Below, one piece after another: positions 1 to 7,122 of a DNA stretch of 13,746 nt. A program made the position numbers and the translations under genes. The notes under the pieces are model-generated. The model saw nothing but the letters and a program-made list of their open reading frames with translations, had not been told where the DNA came from and did no database searches. The DNA comes from JBHIBD01 sp046758865 (GTDB taxonomy: Bacteria > Planctomycetota > Brocadiia > Brocadiales > Bathyanammoxibiaceae). The stretch lies in assembly GCA_046758865.1 (NCBI GenBank), contig JBHIBD010000060.1:1-13746 (forward strand). The letters run 5' to 3'. Within the stretch, counting starts at the first letter, position 1; each line of letters begins with the position of its first letter.

Positions 1-82
1 CCCTCTTGGGTGCATCCGATGCCCCACTAAGGGTGAGCACCTCACTCGCATTCATGAGAACTATGTCGGCAGGGTCTACCAT
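1..82 (-). CDS. hutI: Imidazolonepropionase, N-terminal fragment (cut by window edge)
   Basis: Only the first 27 codons lie in the window. They read MVDPADIVLMNASEVLTL and continue to ...APKR at the edge. An A-D-I/L-V-x-N-A-x-x-L-x-T-L opening followed by a proline/basic stretch is the usual N-terminal strand of imidazolonepropionase, the metal-dependent amidohydrolase that opens the imidazolone ring in histidine degradation. The call also rests on position: it follows hutU on the same strand, one gene away. The start ATG at 82 overlaps the glycosylase stop codon (76-78) by 7 nt in an ATGGTAG junction. A GAGG about 10 nt upstream, inside the glycosylase gene, could serve as ribosome binding site. 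The catalytic metal-binding residues lie outside the window, so the family assignment is inferred from the N-terminus and the context. Confidence 0.72.
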   Translation of the reverse strand, partial: MVDPADIVLMNASEVLTLSGASDAPKR

Positions 83-825
83 ACTAATTTGTCCTCTGAC
101 CATTCGTGGTCAAAGCTTGAAAAGATTGCTGCATCTAGAATACAGGGATAAATTCCACTTTCCTTACATATTTCTTGAAAACCATCTAAAACAAAGTTGT
201 AATAATTCTTGTCTGCTAAAGCCGTTGCAGACAATTTAATGGGGAATCCAAAATCATTCAACCATTTTGTTATTCTGCTATCAACAGGAATTTCATATTT
301 CGTAAGCCCTAACGATTGTAGTAGATTTCGTGCCTGCTTGGGGCCAAAACCTCTTAGATTATCCACAATAAACTCTGCTGATTCTCTTTCTTTTTGGACT
401 GTTTGGTTATTTTGTAATTCTCTTGCTATATCAAATATTTCATTCCATCCACCTTTCTCAAGCCATTCAAAGTTTGCTGAGGCTTCTTTGCCTATTGTTT
501 TAGCTCGCCTAAGACCACCAAAATTTGTAATAGTATCCTCAACAAAGACTTGAATGTTTTGTTGGGTTGAACAAAGAGAATAACCTAGTGGAAAAGGATT
601 TGTACAGATGAATCTCGTAACAGCGCTATTTGGGCCAGAGCGTTGTTGTGTTGTCAGCAAGCAAGAAATCATAGCTTTCCAAAAGATATCTTGTGAAATT
701 TCAGGAATGGCTTTGTTGAGATTTCTTTTAATTCGGTTTTTAACGAAGGTATTATTTTTGTGGTGTTCACAAAATGCCCTTACTTTTTGAATGTCGTTTT
801 CTCCAATTTGCCAAACAATTTTCAT
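76..825 (-). CDS. Ogg2-like 8-oxoguanine DNA glycosylase/AP lyase (HhH-GPD superfamily)
   Basis: This 249-residue protein is probably a bifunctional base-excision-repair enzyme that removes oxidised guanine and nicks the abasic site. A helix-hairpin-helix lies at about 157-176, with a G-F-G-P-K-Q-A hairpin whose Lys163 is in the position of the Schiff-base lysine of Ogg enzymes. It is followed 19 residues later by I-P-V-D-S-R-I, whose Asp182 matches the catalytic aspartate. The order and spacing resemble archaeal-type Ogg2, where a G-x-G-x-K-x-A hairpin is followed by the Asp. The first 60 residues form the helical N-terminal part, with no iron-sulfur cysteine cluster as in Nth/MutY. The start ATG is 6 nt after the hutU stop, and a GGAGTAGG Shine-Dalgarno sequence overlaps the end of hutU, so translation is probably coupled. 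The gene looks clearly more AT-rich than hutU, with AAT, TTT, ATT and AAA codons, which suggests transfer. The substrate is inferred; another HhH glycosylase specificity is possible. Confidence 0.72.
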   Translation of the reverse strand: MKIVWQIGENDIQKVRAFCEHHKNNTFVKNRIKRNLNKAIPEISQDIFWKAMISCLLTTQQRSGPNSAVTRFICTNPFPLGYSLCSTQQNIQVFVEDTITNFGGLRRAKTIGKEASANFEWLEKGGWNEIFDIARELQNNQTVQKERESAEFIVDNLRGFGPKQARNLLQSLGLTKYEIPVDSRITKWLNDFGFPIKLSATALADKNYYNFVLDGFQEICKESGIYPCILDAAIFSSFDHEWSEDKLVW

Positions 826-831
826 ATAATC

Positions 832-2517
832 CTACTCCGGTATTTTCACACCCTTTTTCTCGGCAGTATTGGAGGCCTGTTCGTAGCCAGCATCGGCGTG
901 CCTGGCTATCCCGATGCCGGGGTCAACGGTCAGTACCCGCCCAAGCCTTTCTTCACGCTCCTTTGTACCGTCTGCAACAATAACCATCCCCGCATGGAGT
1001 GCGTTACCGATGCCCACGCCACCCCCGTGGTGGAAGCTCACCCAGCTCGCACCGCAGATGGCGTTGAGGGCGAAGTTAAGCAAGGGCCAATCTGCAATGG
1101 CATCGCTTTTGTCCTGCATATCCTCAGTCTCCCTGTACGGAGATGCCACTGAGCCACAGTCCAGATGGTCTCTGCCAATTACTACAGGTGCCTTCAGCTC
1201 CCCTTTCTTGACCATGTCATTGATTATGCGCCCAAAGGCTGCCCTGTCACCGTAACCAAGCCAGCATATCCGTGCGGGGAGTCCCTCGTGCGGCACTTTC
1301 TCCCTCGCCAGGGCAATCCACCTGGTTAGGGCGGTATCATCGGGAAATCTCTTGAGCACTGCGTCATCGAGTCGGGCGATATCCTCCGGGTCACCCGATA
1401 GGGCAGCCCACCTGAATGGGCCCTTGCCCTCACAAAATAGCGGTCTTATGTAGGCTGGTACAAACCCAGGGTATCTAAATTTGCCACTATCGTCTCTTAT
1501 GCTTACCCCTGCCAATTCCGCCTGTGCCCTCAGGTTATTTCCGTAGTCGAAGCATATTGCCCCGGCCTTCTGCATCTCCAAAATAGCACCGGCGTGGAGG
1601 GCGATTGCATCAAGAGCCCGCCTTCTGTACTCCTCTTTATCTGTATCCCTGAGTCTGTCCATATCGGCTACGTTGCCCAGTGGGACATAGCTGTATATAT
1701 CATGTGCAGGGGTCTGGTCGGTGACTATGTCAGGGGTAATGCCCCTCTTTATCAGTTCGGGATGTATATCCGCAGCGTTTCCAACAAGTCCCACGGATAG
1801 AGATTTTCCATTAGACCTCGCCTCTGCCACCCACGCTAGCGCCTCATCAAGACTATGGGTAATCTTGTCGCAATATCCCTGGCGGACCCTCTTTTGTATC
1901 CTTGACTCCCTCACCTCCACGTCCAGTATCACGCCCTCGTTCATGGTGACTGCTAGGGGTTGGGCCCCACTCATGCCGCCCATGCCGGCGGTGAGGACAA
2001 ATTTTCCTTTAAGTGAGGCGGTAGAGAACTCCTTTTGGGCTAGGGCAGCGAAGGTATTATAGGTGCCCTGCAGGATTCCCTGTGTGCCTATATATATCCA
2101 ACTTCCGGCGGTCATCTGTCCGAACATGGTTAGGCCCATCTCGTCATATTTATTAAAGTGTGCCTCTGTCGCCCATGCGGGTACGAGGTTGGCGGTGGCG
2201 ATTACTACCCTGGGGGCGTGGGAATGGGTCTTGGCTATGTAGACGGGCTTTCCAGACTGCACGCAGAGGGTCTCGTCACTATCTAGCGTTTCGAGGGCCT
2301 TTATTATCCTCGAATATTCTTTCCAGTTCCTGGCAGCCCTGCCCGCGCCTCCGTATATGATGAGTTCTTCAGGGAGTGTTGCCACAGATGGGTCCAGACA
2401 ATTCATCAGCATCCTTAGTGCTGCTTCGGCGTCCCAGCTCTTTGTGTGGAGTTTTGAGCCTGTATAGGCCCTGATGGGTTCTTTGGGCCTTAACTCATAA
2501 TACATGGGCCTGCTCAA
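832..2517 (-). CDS. hutU: Urocanate hydratase (urocanase)
   Basis: Cytoplasmic NAD+-dependent enzyme that converts urocanate to 4-imidazolone-5-propionate, the second step of histidine breakdown. The family is unmistakable. It has Y-G-G-A-G-R-A-A-R-N-W at about residues 55-65, the nucleotide-binding T-A-G-M-G-G-M-S-G-A-Q-P-L at about 176-188, Y-I-R-P-L-F-C-E-G with P-F-R-W-A-A-L-S-G-D-P at about 356-377, and A-R-I-C-W-L-G-Y-G-D-R, whose Cys418 probably equals the active-site Cys410 of Pseudomonas putida. C-G-S-V-A-S-P-Y-R-E-T and H-H-G-G-G-V-G-I-G follow. I chose the TTG at 2517 (561 aa, normal family length) because a GGGAGGT ribosome site at 2525-2531 sits 8 nt upstream of it. The reading frame stays open to an ATG at 2709, but that extension has no family similarity. 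The ATG at 2505 would be 20 nt from the ribosome site. First gene of the hut operon here; hutH is not in the window. Confidence 0.95.
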   Translation of the reverse strand: MSRPMYYELRPKEPIRAYTGSKLHTKSWDAEAALRMLMNCLDPSVATLPEELIIYGGAGRAARNWKEYSRIIKALETLDSDETLCVQSGKPVYIAKTHSHAPRVVIATANLVPAWATEAHFNKYDEMGLTMFGQMTAGSWIYIGTQGILQGTYNTFAALAQKEFSTASLKGKFVLTAGMGGMSGAQPLAVTMNEGVILDVEVRESRIQKRVRQGYCDKITHSLDEALAWVAEARSNGKSLSVGLVGNAADIHPELIKRGITPDIVTDQTPAHDIYSYVPLGNVADMDRLRDTDKEEYRRRALDAIALHAGAILEMQKAGAICFDYGNNLRAQAELAGVSIRDDSGKFRYPGFVPAYIRPLFCEGKGPFRWAALSGDPEDIARLDDAVLKRFPDDTALTRWIALAREKVPHEGLPARICWLGYGDRAAFGRIINDMVKKGELKAPVVIGRDHLDCGSVASPYRETEDMQDKSDAIADWPLLNFALNAICGASWVSFHHGGGVGIGNALHAGMVIVADGTKEREERLGRVLTVDPGIGIARHADAGYEQASNTAEKKGVKIPE

Positions 2518-2524
2518 GTGTTTT

Positions 2525-2531
2525 ACCTCCC
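2525..2531 (-). promoter_or_regulatory. Ribosome binding site deciding the TTG start of hutU
   Basis: On the minus strand the sequence reads GGGAGGT, followed by 7 nt and then TTG at 2517. This strong match to the anti-Shine-Dalgarno sequence supports the TTG over the ATG four codons downstream and over the far-upstream in-frame ATG at 2709. Confidence 0.75.
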
Positions 2532-2750
2532 AGGGAAACGCATGGCAAGATGACAGTAGTCTTGGCACTAGTTGTACATGTCGTCTCTCTTTTACAATTA
2601 AACCACACAATTGAGAAAAGTCCACTCTTGACCTGTAATAATGTGGATTGTATAAATGCCTTCGCAACTGTACCCCATACCGAGGATAATAGACACAAAA
2701 AGCAACCACGTTTTCAGATATTTAGAGACCTCTGAAAAACCCTGCACAAC

Positions 2751-2852
2751 TGTCATTCTGAGGGAGTGAAACGACCGAAGAATCTCTACAAGGTTAGATT
2801 CTCGCCAGAGGCGAATCAGCCTTTGGCGTGACTTACTTCGCTCAGAATGACA
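2751..2852. repeat. Nested palindromic intergenic repeat (MITE/REP-like)
   Basis: The ends are a perfect 12-bp inverted repeat, TGTCATTCTGAG at 2751-2762 and CTCAGAATGACA at 2841-2852. Inside are two further hairpins: AGAATCT (2779-2785) with AGATTCT (2796-2802), and CGCCAGAGGC (2803-2812) with GCCTTTGGCG (2819-2828), which pairs at 9 of 10 positions around a 6-nt loop. The CATTCTGAG...GAAGAATCTC core resembles non-coding repeats dispersed in many bacterial genomes. No transposase is present, so if mobile it would have to be moved in trans. No clear target-site duplication was visible at the borders. Confidence 0.72.
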
Positions 2853-2995
2853 CATGGTATTGGGGCAATGTTTACAGTGGTCTTATTCTGTGTCCGTGAT
2901 TTGCATTTTTAGGTGGAACTAGGCAGACCATTTACTATAGTAGTGCAGAAGAGCTTCAACAGAATCGGTCTGATTTCCTAAAAGGAATAGGATGT

Positions 2996-4066
2996 ATGGC
3001 CAAGAAGATTAGCAGGCGGCGGTTCGTAAAGGGTGCAGTGGCTACCGGCGCTTCATTCTTGATTGCACCTCCTGGGTTGATGCTTCTGCCGGAGGTGAAG
3101 GGTGGTTTGTTAACCGAAACCAGAGGGGTTGTAAAGAGCAGGGTAGCGGTAGTGGCAGACCCTGGCTCAGTGGACAATGACACATGGAGCGTTAGGAGGG
3201 AAAGGGCAGGCATCATGGTCGAGCATCTGCTTCTTAGCCTGACCGGAACTTCGTCCACAGAAAAGGCCTGGAATAAGATTATACCCACACTGAAGTCCAC
3301 AAGCCGCGTTTCTATAAAGGTCAATTGCATTAACCCAAGACTGCCTAGCCACCCGGAGGTCACACAGGCAATAGCTGAGAGTTTGATAAAGGTTGGGGTG
3401 AGGGATAATAACATCATCATATGGGATAGGAGTGAGGGCAACATAATAGAGGGCCTGGTCAGGTGCGGCTACAAGATAAACACCACTGGAAAGGGTATAA
3501 GGTGTCTTGCCGTCACCTCAAGGGGGGTGGGGTACGATGAGCGCAATCGCCTAAAGGTACCATCCATAGGCAGGGACTTTCCTGTGACAAGGATTGTCTC
3601 ACAGATGTGTGACCATATAATAAATGTCCCGGTATTGAAAGACCACGGTATCTCTGGATTTACTGGAAGCCTCAAGAATTTTTACGGAGCCATACCCCTG
3701 TGGGATAAATTTGCTGTCCTTGACGTGAGAAGGATGCACAGGAATCGTGCCAACCCCCAGATTGCTGAACTTTACAATAATTCTCTTATAAGGGACAAGG
3801 TAAGGCTTTCGGTGTGCGATGCTCTACTGGGTTGTTATGAGGGTGGTCCCAACGGAAGGCCCCAGTGGGCAAATTATCAATTGCTCGGCAGTCTGGACCC
3901 GGTTGCACTGGACAGTTATGGGTTGGACATAGTTGATGCAAAACGGCGTGAGGTAGGTCTGCCACCCGTTCGGCCACGGGCGGGGTACATACATACGGCA
4001 GCTGAGTTGGAGCTGGGCACCGACAATCTAGAGGAGATAGAGATAGTTAATTCTGTCTTAGGTTAG
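2996..4066 (+). CDS. Twin-arginine signal DUF362 domain protein
   Basis: A 356-residue protein whose first residues, S6-R7-R8-R9-F10-V11-K12, match the Tat motif S/T-R-R-x-F-x-K. A moderately hydrophobic stretch follows at about 13-31, so export in folded state across the inner membrane is likely. No clean A-x-A cleavage site is visible, so it may stay anchored by the signal. The rest matches the DUF362 family: I-K-V-N-C-I-N-P-R-L at 107-116, an S-H-P-E-V segment, N-V-P-V-L-K-D-H-G at 210-218, then G-S-L-K-N-F-Y-G-A-I at 224-233 and a C-terminal D-P-V-A-L-D segment. The molecular function of DUF362 is not established. Unlike some family members it has no 4Fe-4S cysteine motif. The start ATG follows AAAGGAATAGGAT. 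First gene of an operon with tldD (12-nt gap) and tldE, so co-function is inferred. Confidence 0.82.
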   Translation: MAKKISRRRFVKGAVATGASFLIAPPGLMLLPEVKGGLLTETRGVVKSRVAVVADPGSVDNDTWSVRRERAGIMVEHLLLSLTGTSSTEKAWNKIIPTLKSTSRVSIKVNCINPRLPSHPEVTQAIAESLIKVGVRDNNIIIWDRSEGNIIEGLVRCGYKINTTGKGIRCLAVTSRGVGYDERNRLKVPSIGRDFPVTRIVSQMCDHIINVPVLKDHGISGFTGSLKNFYGAIPLWDKFAVLDVRRMHRNRANPQIAELYNNSLIRDKVRLSVCDALLGCYEGGPNGRPQWANYQLLGSLDPVALDSYGLDIVDAKRREVGLPPVRPRAGYIHTAAELELGTDNLEEIEIVNSVLG

Positions 4067-4078
4067 GGATGATGCATT

Positions 4079-5635
4079 ATGAGTAAAAGACCTAGAGGCG
4101 CATTGGGCATAGAGGCCCTGGACGCGGCAAGGGAAAGGGTCAAGGAGTCGATGGAGTACGCAAGCTCCCTCAAGGGATGCCAGTATGCAGATATTCGACT
4201 AGGCCTCGTGGAGTATAAATCGGCCAACTCTGAAAACGGCAGCCCTAAGGGCATGGAGGAAGAGGTAAAGATGTCCTTCGGCGTTAGATTGGTGGCCGGC
4301 GATATGCCGGCGTGGGGTTACTACGGCCAGCCTCTGGGAAAGGCCGACCTGAGGGCGCTCCGGAGGATATTTCGGATGGGTATAAACAAGGCCTATCAGC
4401 GAGCCAGGGCTAATTCTAGGAATAAACTTGCGATGAAAGACCTGGCGCCGTCTCTGGCACCGGTGCAACTTGCCCCAATTGAGGTATGCCAAGACGTTTT
4501 ATCGGCCGTTTTCGATGAAGACCCCCGTGAGGTCCCCTTGAAAGAGGTGCTTGCACTCGCCGTCAAGATAACGAAGGAGATGCGGGGTGTCTCACATTGT
4601 GTGAGATTTGCCATGATTGGTCTAGGGACGGGTATTTCAAGGGAATTGTTTCAGAGTACGGAGGGGGCCTGCCTTGACCAGTCCACCGCTATTACCCAGG
4701 CACAGTTGTACGTGGTGGCCCAAAAGGGGACAGCGGTTCCTGAGACATTTGTAGACCATGTTGGTGCGCAGAGAGGATGGGAAGTAACTAAAGGGAAAAA
4801 CGTTTACGGCAAGAGTTTTCTGGACTTAGCCATTGAGCGCACGAGGGACACGGTTGAGCTGTCAGGGGCTGAGTTTCTACCTTCAACGGATGAGCCCGTA
4901 GTGGTTGTAACAGATCCTCATTTTAATGCCCTGTTGGTCCATGAAGTCATTGGTCACCCAACCGAGGCCGATAGGGCACTGAAGATGGAGACTGCCTATG
5001 CTGGCAGGTCGTGGTTACTGAGGAGCCTTTCGGATAATGAACTTGGCAAACGGATCGGCTCAGACCTTTTAACGGCGTTCTCGGACCCAGGCCTAGAAGG
5101 CTACGGACATTATAAGTACGACGCTGAAGGTGTGCTTGCCAAGAGGGTGGTGCTCATAGATAAGGGTATATTAAAGGGCTTTATGAACAGCAGGGAGAGC
5201 GCAGCCATAATGGGCATGGAGTCTAACGGTTCCATGCGGGCCACAGAGTGTCAGTACATGCCGTTGGTAAGGATGGCGAACACGGTGATTGCCGCGGGGG
5301 ACAGAGACCCTGAGGAGATTATTACAGAGGTGAAGGACGGCTACTACGTGGTCAATAATCGCATACCATCCATTAGCGAATCCAGAGAGAATTTCAGGAT
5401 ATCTGCCCAAAAGGTCTATAAAATAGAAGATGGTAAGTTGGTGAAGCTGTACAGAGGGGGTGGGATAAGTGCAGATTCCAGGGACTTTTTTATGAGCATA
5501 GACGCAGTGGGAAATGACTTTATAATGTTCCCCATACCAAACTGCGGCAAGGGCCAGCCTATACAGGTCATGAGGGTGGGTAACGGCGGCCCCACCCTCA
5601 GGGGTAAGGCGAGGCTGACCGGGGAGTATAAATGA
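4079..5635 (+). CDS. tldD: TldD family metalloprotease, catalytic subunit
   Basis: A 518-residue member of the TldD/PmbA (U62) family. The zinc-protease motif H-E-V-I-G-H (His288, Glu289, His293, the HExxxH form of this family) is intact. The C-terminal N-C-G-K-G-Q-P segment supplies Cys489, expected to be the third zinc ligand as in E. coli TldD. The N-terminal half (about 30-270) is the helical and beta substrate-channel domain; the C-terminal half is the beta-rich core. In known systems TldD and TldE form a cytoplasmic heterodimer that degrades unfolded or partly folded peptides, for example processing the microcin B17 precursor. The protein is somewhat longer than the roughly 480 residues of E. 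coli TldD. No other in-frame ATG lies nearby; the ribosome site is a modest AGGG about 10 nt upstream. The last 4 nt (ATGA) overlap the start of tldE, indicating translational coupling. Confidence 0.93.
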   Translation: MSKRPRGALGIEALDAARERVKESMEYASSLKGCQYADIRLGLVEYKSANSENGSPKGMEEEVKMSFGVRLVAGDMPAWGYYGQPLGKADLRALRRIFRMGINKAYQRARANSRNKLAMKDLAPSLAPVQLAPIEVCQDVLSAVFDEDPREVPLKEVLALAVKITKEMRGVSHCVRFAMIGLGTGISRELFQSTEGACLDQSTAITQAQLYVVAQKGTAVPETFVDHVGAQRGWEVTKGKNVYGKSFLDLAIERTRDTVELSGAEFLPSTDEPVVVVTDPHFNALLVHEVIGHPTEADRALKMETAYAGRSWLLRSLSDNELGKRIGSDLLTAFSDPGLEGYGHYKYDAEGVLAKRVVLIDKGILKGFMNSRESAAIMGMESNGSMRATECQYMPLVRMANTVIAAGDRDPEEIITEVKDGYYVVNNRIPSISESRENFRISAQKVYKIEDGKLVKLYRGGGISADSRDFFMSIDAVGNDFIMFPIPNCGKGQPIQVMRVGNGGPTLRGKARLTGEYK

Positions 5636-7092
5636 TTGGCGTAGATATGGACAGACTAAGGGACTGCGTGAGTAAGGGGCTTGAGGCCACAAAAAAAGAT
5701 GGGGTTGAGCTTGAGGCCTTTGCGTCATGGAATGAGCTGGTGACCGTGCGCCTCAATTACACCTCTGATATACCCTCAATGGGTGTGCAGGAGCCGAAGT
5801 CTATCCGGTCTTTTGGAGTGGGTGTGCAGGCGGCCTTCAGGGAGAAGGGCAAGGTGACGACTGGTTTTGGGAGCGAGGCCAATGACCTTCACCCGAGGGC
5901 GGTCAGGGGGGCCTTCAGGAAGGCTAGGCGCTGCAGGTTTCCTGACCCGGACTTTCATTCATTGCCGTCTCCTGCAGGAGTCCCTACCTTGTCAGACTAT
6001 CATGACCCTATGGCTATGGAAGCGAAAGACGCACACATAGTCGAGCTGGGATGGAAGGCACTGAAGGGGTCACTGACGGCCTTCAAAGAGAAGGGCATAT
6101 CCAAATCTATCATAGTTGGCGGGGATGTGTGTGTGTTAAAGGAGAAAGTGGCCATAAAGAGCACGATGGGGATAGAGGAATTCGATGAGTCAACCATCCT
6201 GACGGCCACTATAACGACCATGGTAGAAAACGAAGAGGTTAAGGGCACCGGCTGGAGTACCAGTACCCATCTGGATGGGTTTGACCCCGAGGCTGCAGGG
6301 CGGGAGGCTGCTGAGAGTGCAATACGTACCATAGGCGGGAAGAGGATACCTCCCGGCGTGTATGAGGTGGTACTCGGCAGGCAGCCCGTAACGGATTTGG
6401 TTTCTCACATAATAGCACCCTCGCTCAGTCTTTCCTTTGTACATGCCTCAAATACCCCTTTCCTTGGGAAACTAGGCAAAAAGATTTGCTCACCAAACCT
6501 ATCTATATATGACCACGGGGCCTTGCCAGGGCAGATCGCCAGTAAAAAGATTACCTGTGAGGGGCTACCTACGGGGAGGACCGACCTAGTATTCAATGGA
6601 CTACTTGTGGGATTCCTGTCCAATCATTATCTGGCCCAAAAACTTTCAAGCCCTGTGACGAGCTTTGAGCCAAGGAGTGGCTTCAGATTCCATACCCTGG
6701 GCAGAAACTACGACATGCAGGCGACGATATCACCTACCAATATAGTGATGGAGGGGAAGGAAGAGGTCTCCAGAGATGAATTACTCTCAGGCATAAAAGA
6801 GGGGGTCTATATAGGGAGAATATGGTACACGTATCCCATAAACGGAATGGCTGCTGGAGATTTTACCAGTACCGTTGTAGCAGACTCTTTCCTGATAAGG
6901 GATGGGGAGATATCTACCCCCCTTAGGCCAAACACTATACGGATTAACAGTAATATACGCCACATCATGAATAACGTCCATTCCGTGACTAGAGAGAAGA
7001 AGACCACATTGGTGTGGGCAGCGGAAGCGGCGGTGATTGCACCAGAGATAAGAGTGGAGGGGGTGAGGCTGGATAGTATTGCCGTTTCTTAG
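5632..7092 (+). CDS. tldE: TldE/PmbA family protein, non-catalytic partner of TldD
   Basis: A 486-residue PmbA/TldE family protein. It has the same fold as TldD but no HExxxH: the equivalent stretch reads P-V-T-D-L-V-S-H-I-I-A-P-S at about 252-264. This is the normal state of TldE, which completes the TldD/TldE heterodimer rather than binding zinc. Other family features are L-P-T-G-R-T-D near 320 and the C-terminal segment from about G-M-A-A-G-D-F-T. GGGGAG lies 5 nt before the ATG at 5632, inside the end of tldD, and the two genes overlap by ATGA, so they are made in equal amounts from one transcript. An internal ATG at 5647 is possible but lacks comparable ribosome-site support. The gene ends 30 bp from the convergent ClC gene. 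Confidence 0.9.
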   Translation: MIGVDMDRLRDCVSKGLEATKKDGVELEAFASWNELVTVRLNYTSDIPSMGVQEPKSIRSFGVGVQAAFREKGKVTTGFGSEANDLHPRAVRGAFRKARRCRFPDPDFHSLPSPAGVPTLSDYHDPMAMEAKDAHIVELGWKALKGSLTAFKEKGISKSIIVGGDVCVLKEKVAIKSTMGIEEFDESTILTATITTMVENEEVKGTGWSTSTHLDGFDPEAAGREAAESAIRTIGGKRIPPGVYEVVLGRQPVTDLVSHIIAPSLSLSFVHASNTPFLGKLGKKICSPNLSIYDHGALPGQIASKKITCEGLPTGRTDLVFNGLLVGFLSNHYLAQKLSSPVTSFEPRSGFRFHTLGRNYDMQATISPTNIVMEGKEEVSRDELLSGIKEGVYIGRIWYTYPINGMAAGDFTSTVVADSFLIRDGEISTPLRPNTIRINSNIRHIMNNVHSVTREKKTTLVWAAEAAVIAPEIRVEGVRLDSIAVS

Positions 7093-7122
7093 AAGGCCGG
7101 GTTCCGGGCGCCAGCTAGGGCG

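Larger units (their letters stand above)
2518..2995. other. Intergenic region between divergent hutU and the DUF362 gene
   Basis: This 478-bp gap carries the hutU leader and its unidentified promoter, a palindromic repeat at 2751-2852, and the leader of the plus-strand DUF362 operon. An inverted pair CAATT-9-AATTG at about 2597-2615, upstream of hutU, could be a regulator site, but nothing ties it to a known hut repressor. I found no convincing sigma-70 promoter for either neighbour. Short open frames here do not resemble proteins; one covering the repeat begins with the CHSERS string typical of spurious translations of such repeats. Confidence 0.6.

Noticed and set aside
6..790. Plus-strand open frames across the hutI/glycosylase region
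   Set aside because: They are shadows of the minus-strand coding genes, whose motifs are recognisable.
2640..2700. Candidate hutU promoter TTGCGA-18-CATTAT on the minus strand
   Set aside because: The spacing is acceptable but the -10 match is weak, and similar AT-rich matches occur throughout the gap.
2518..2709. N-terminal extension of hutU
   Set aside because: No urocanase similarity and no ribosome site at the upstream ATG; the TTG at 2517 has both.
2598..2855. 85-codon minus-strand frame starting MCHSERS
   Set aside because: It is a translation of the palindromic repeat; such CHSERS-type peptides are a well-known annotation artefact.
4199..6623. Several minus-strand frames inside tldD and tldE
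   Set aside because: The plus-strand genes carry full family motifs; the antisense frames show none and lack ribosome sites.
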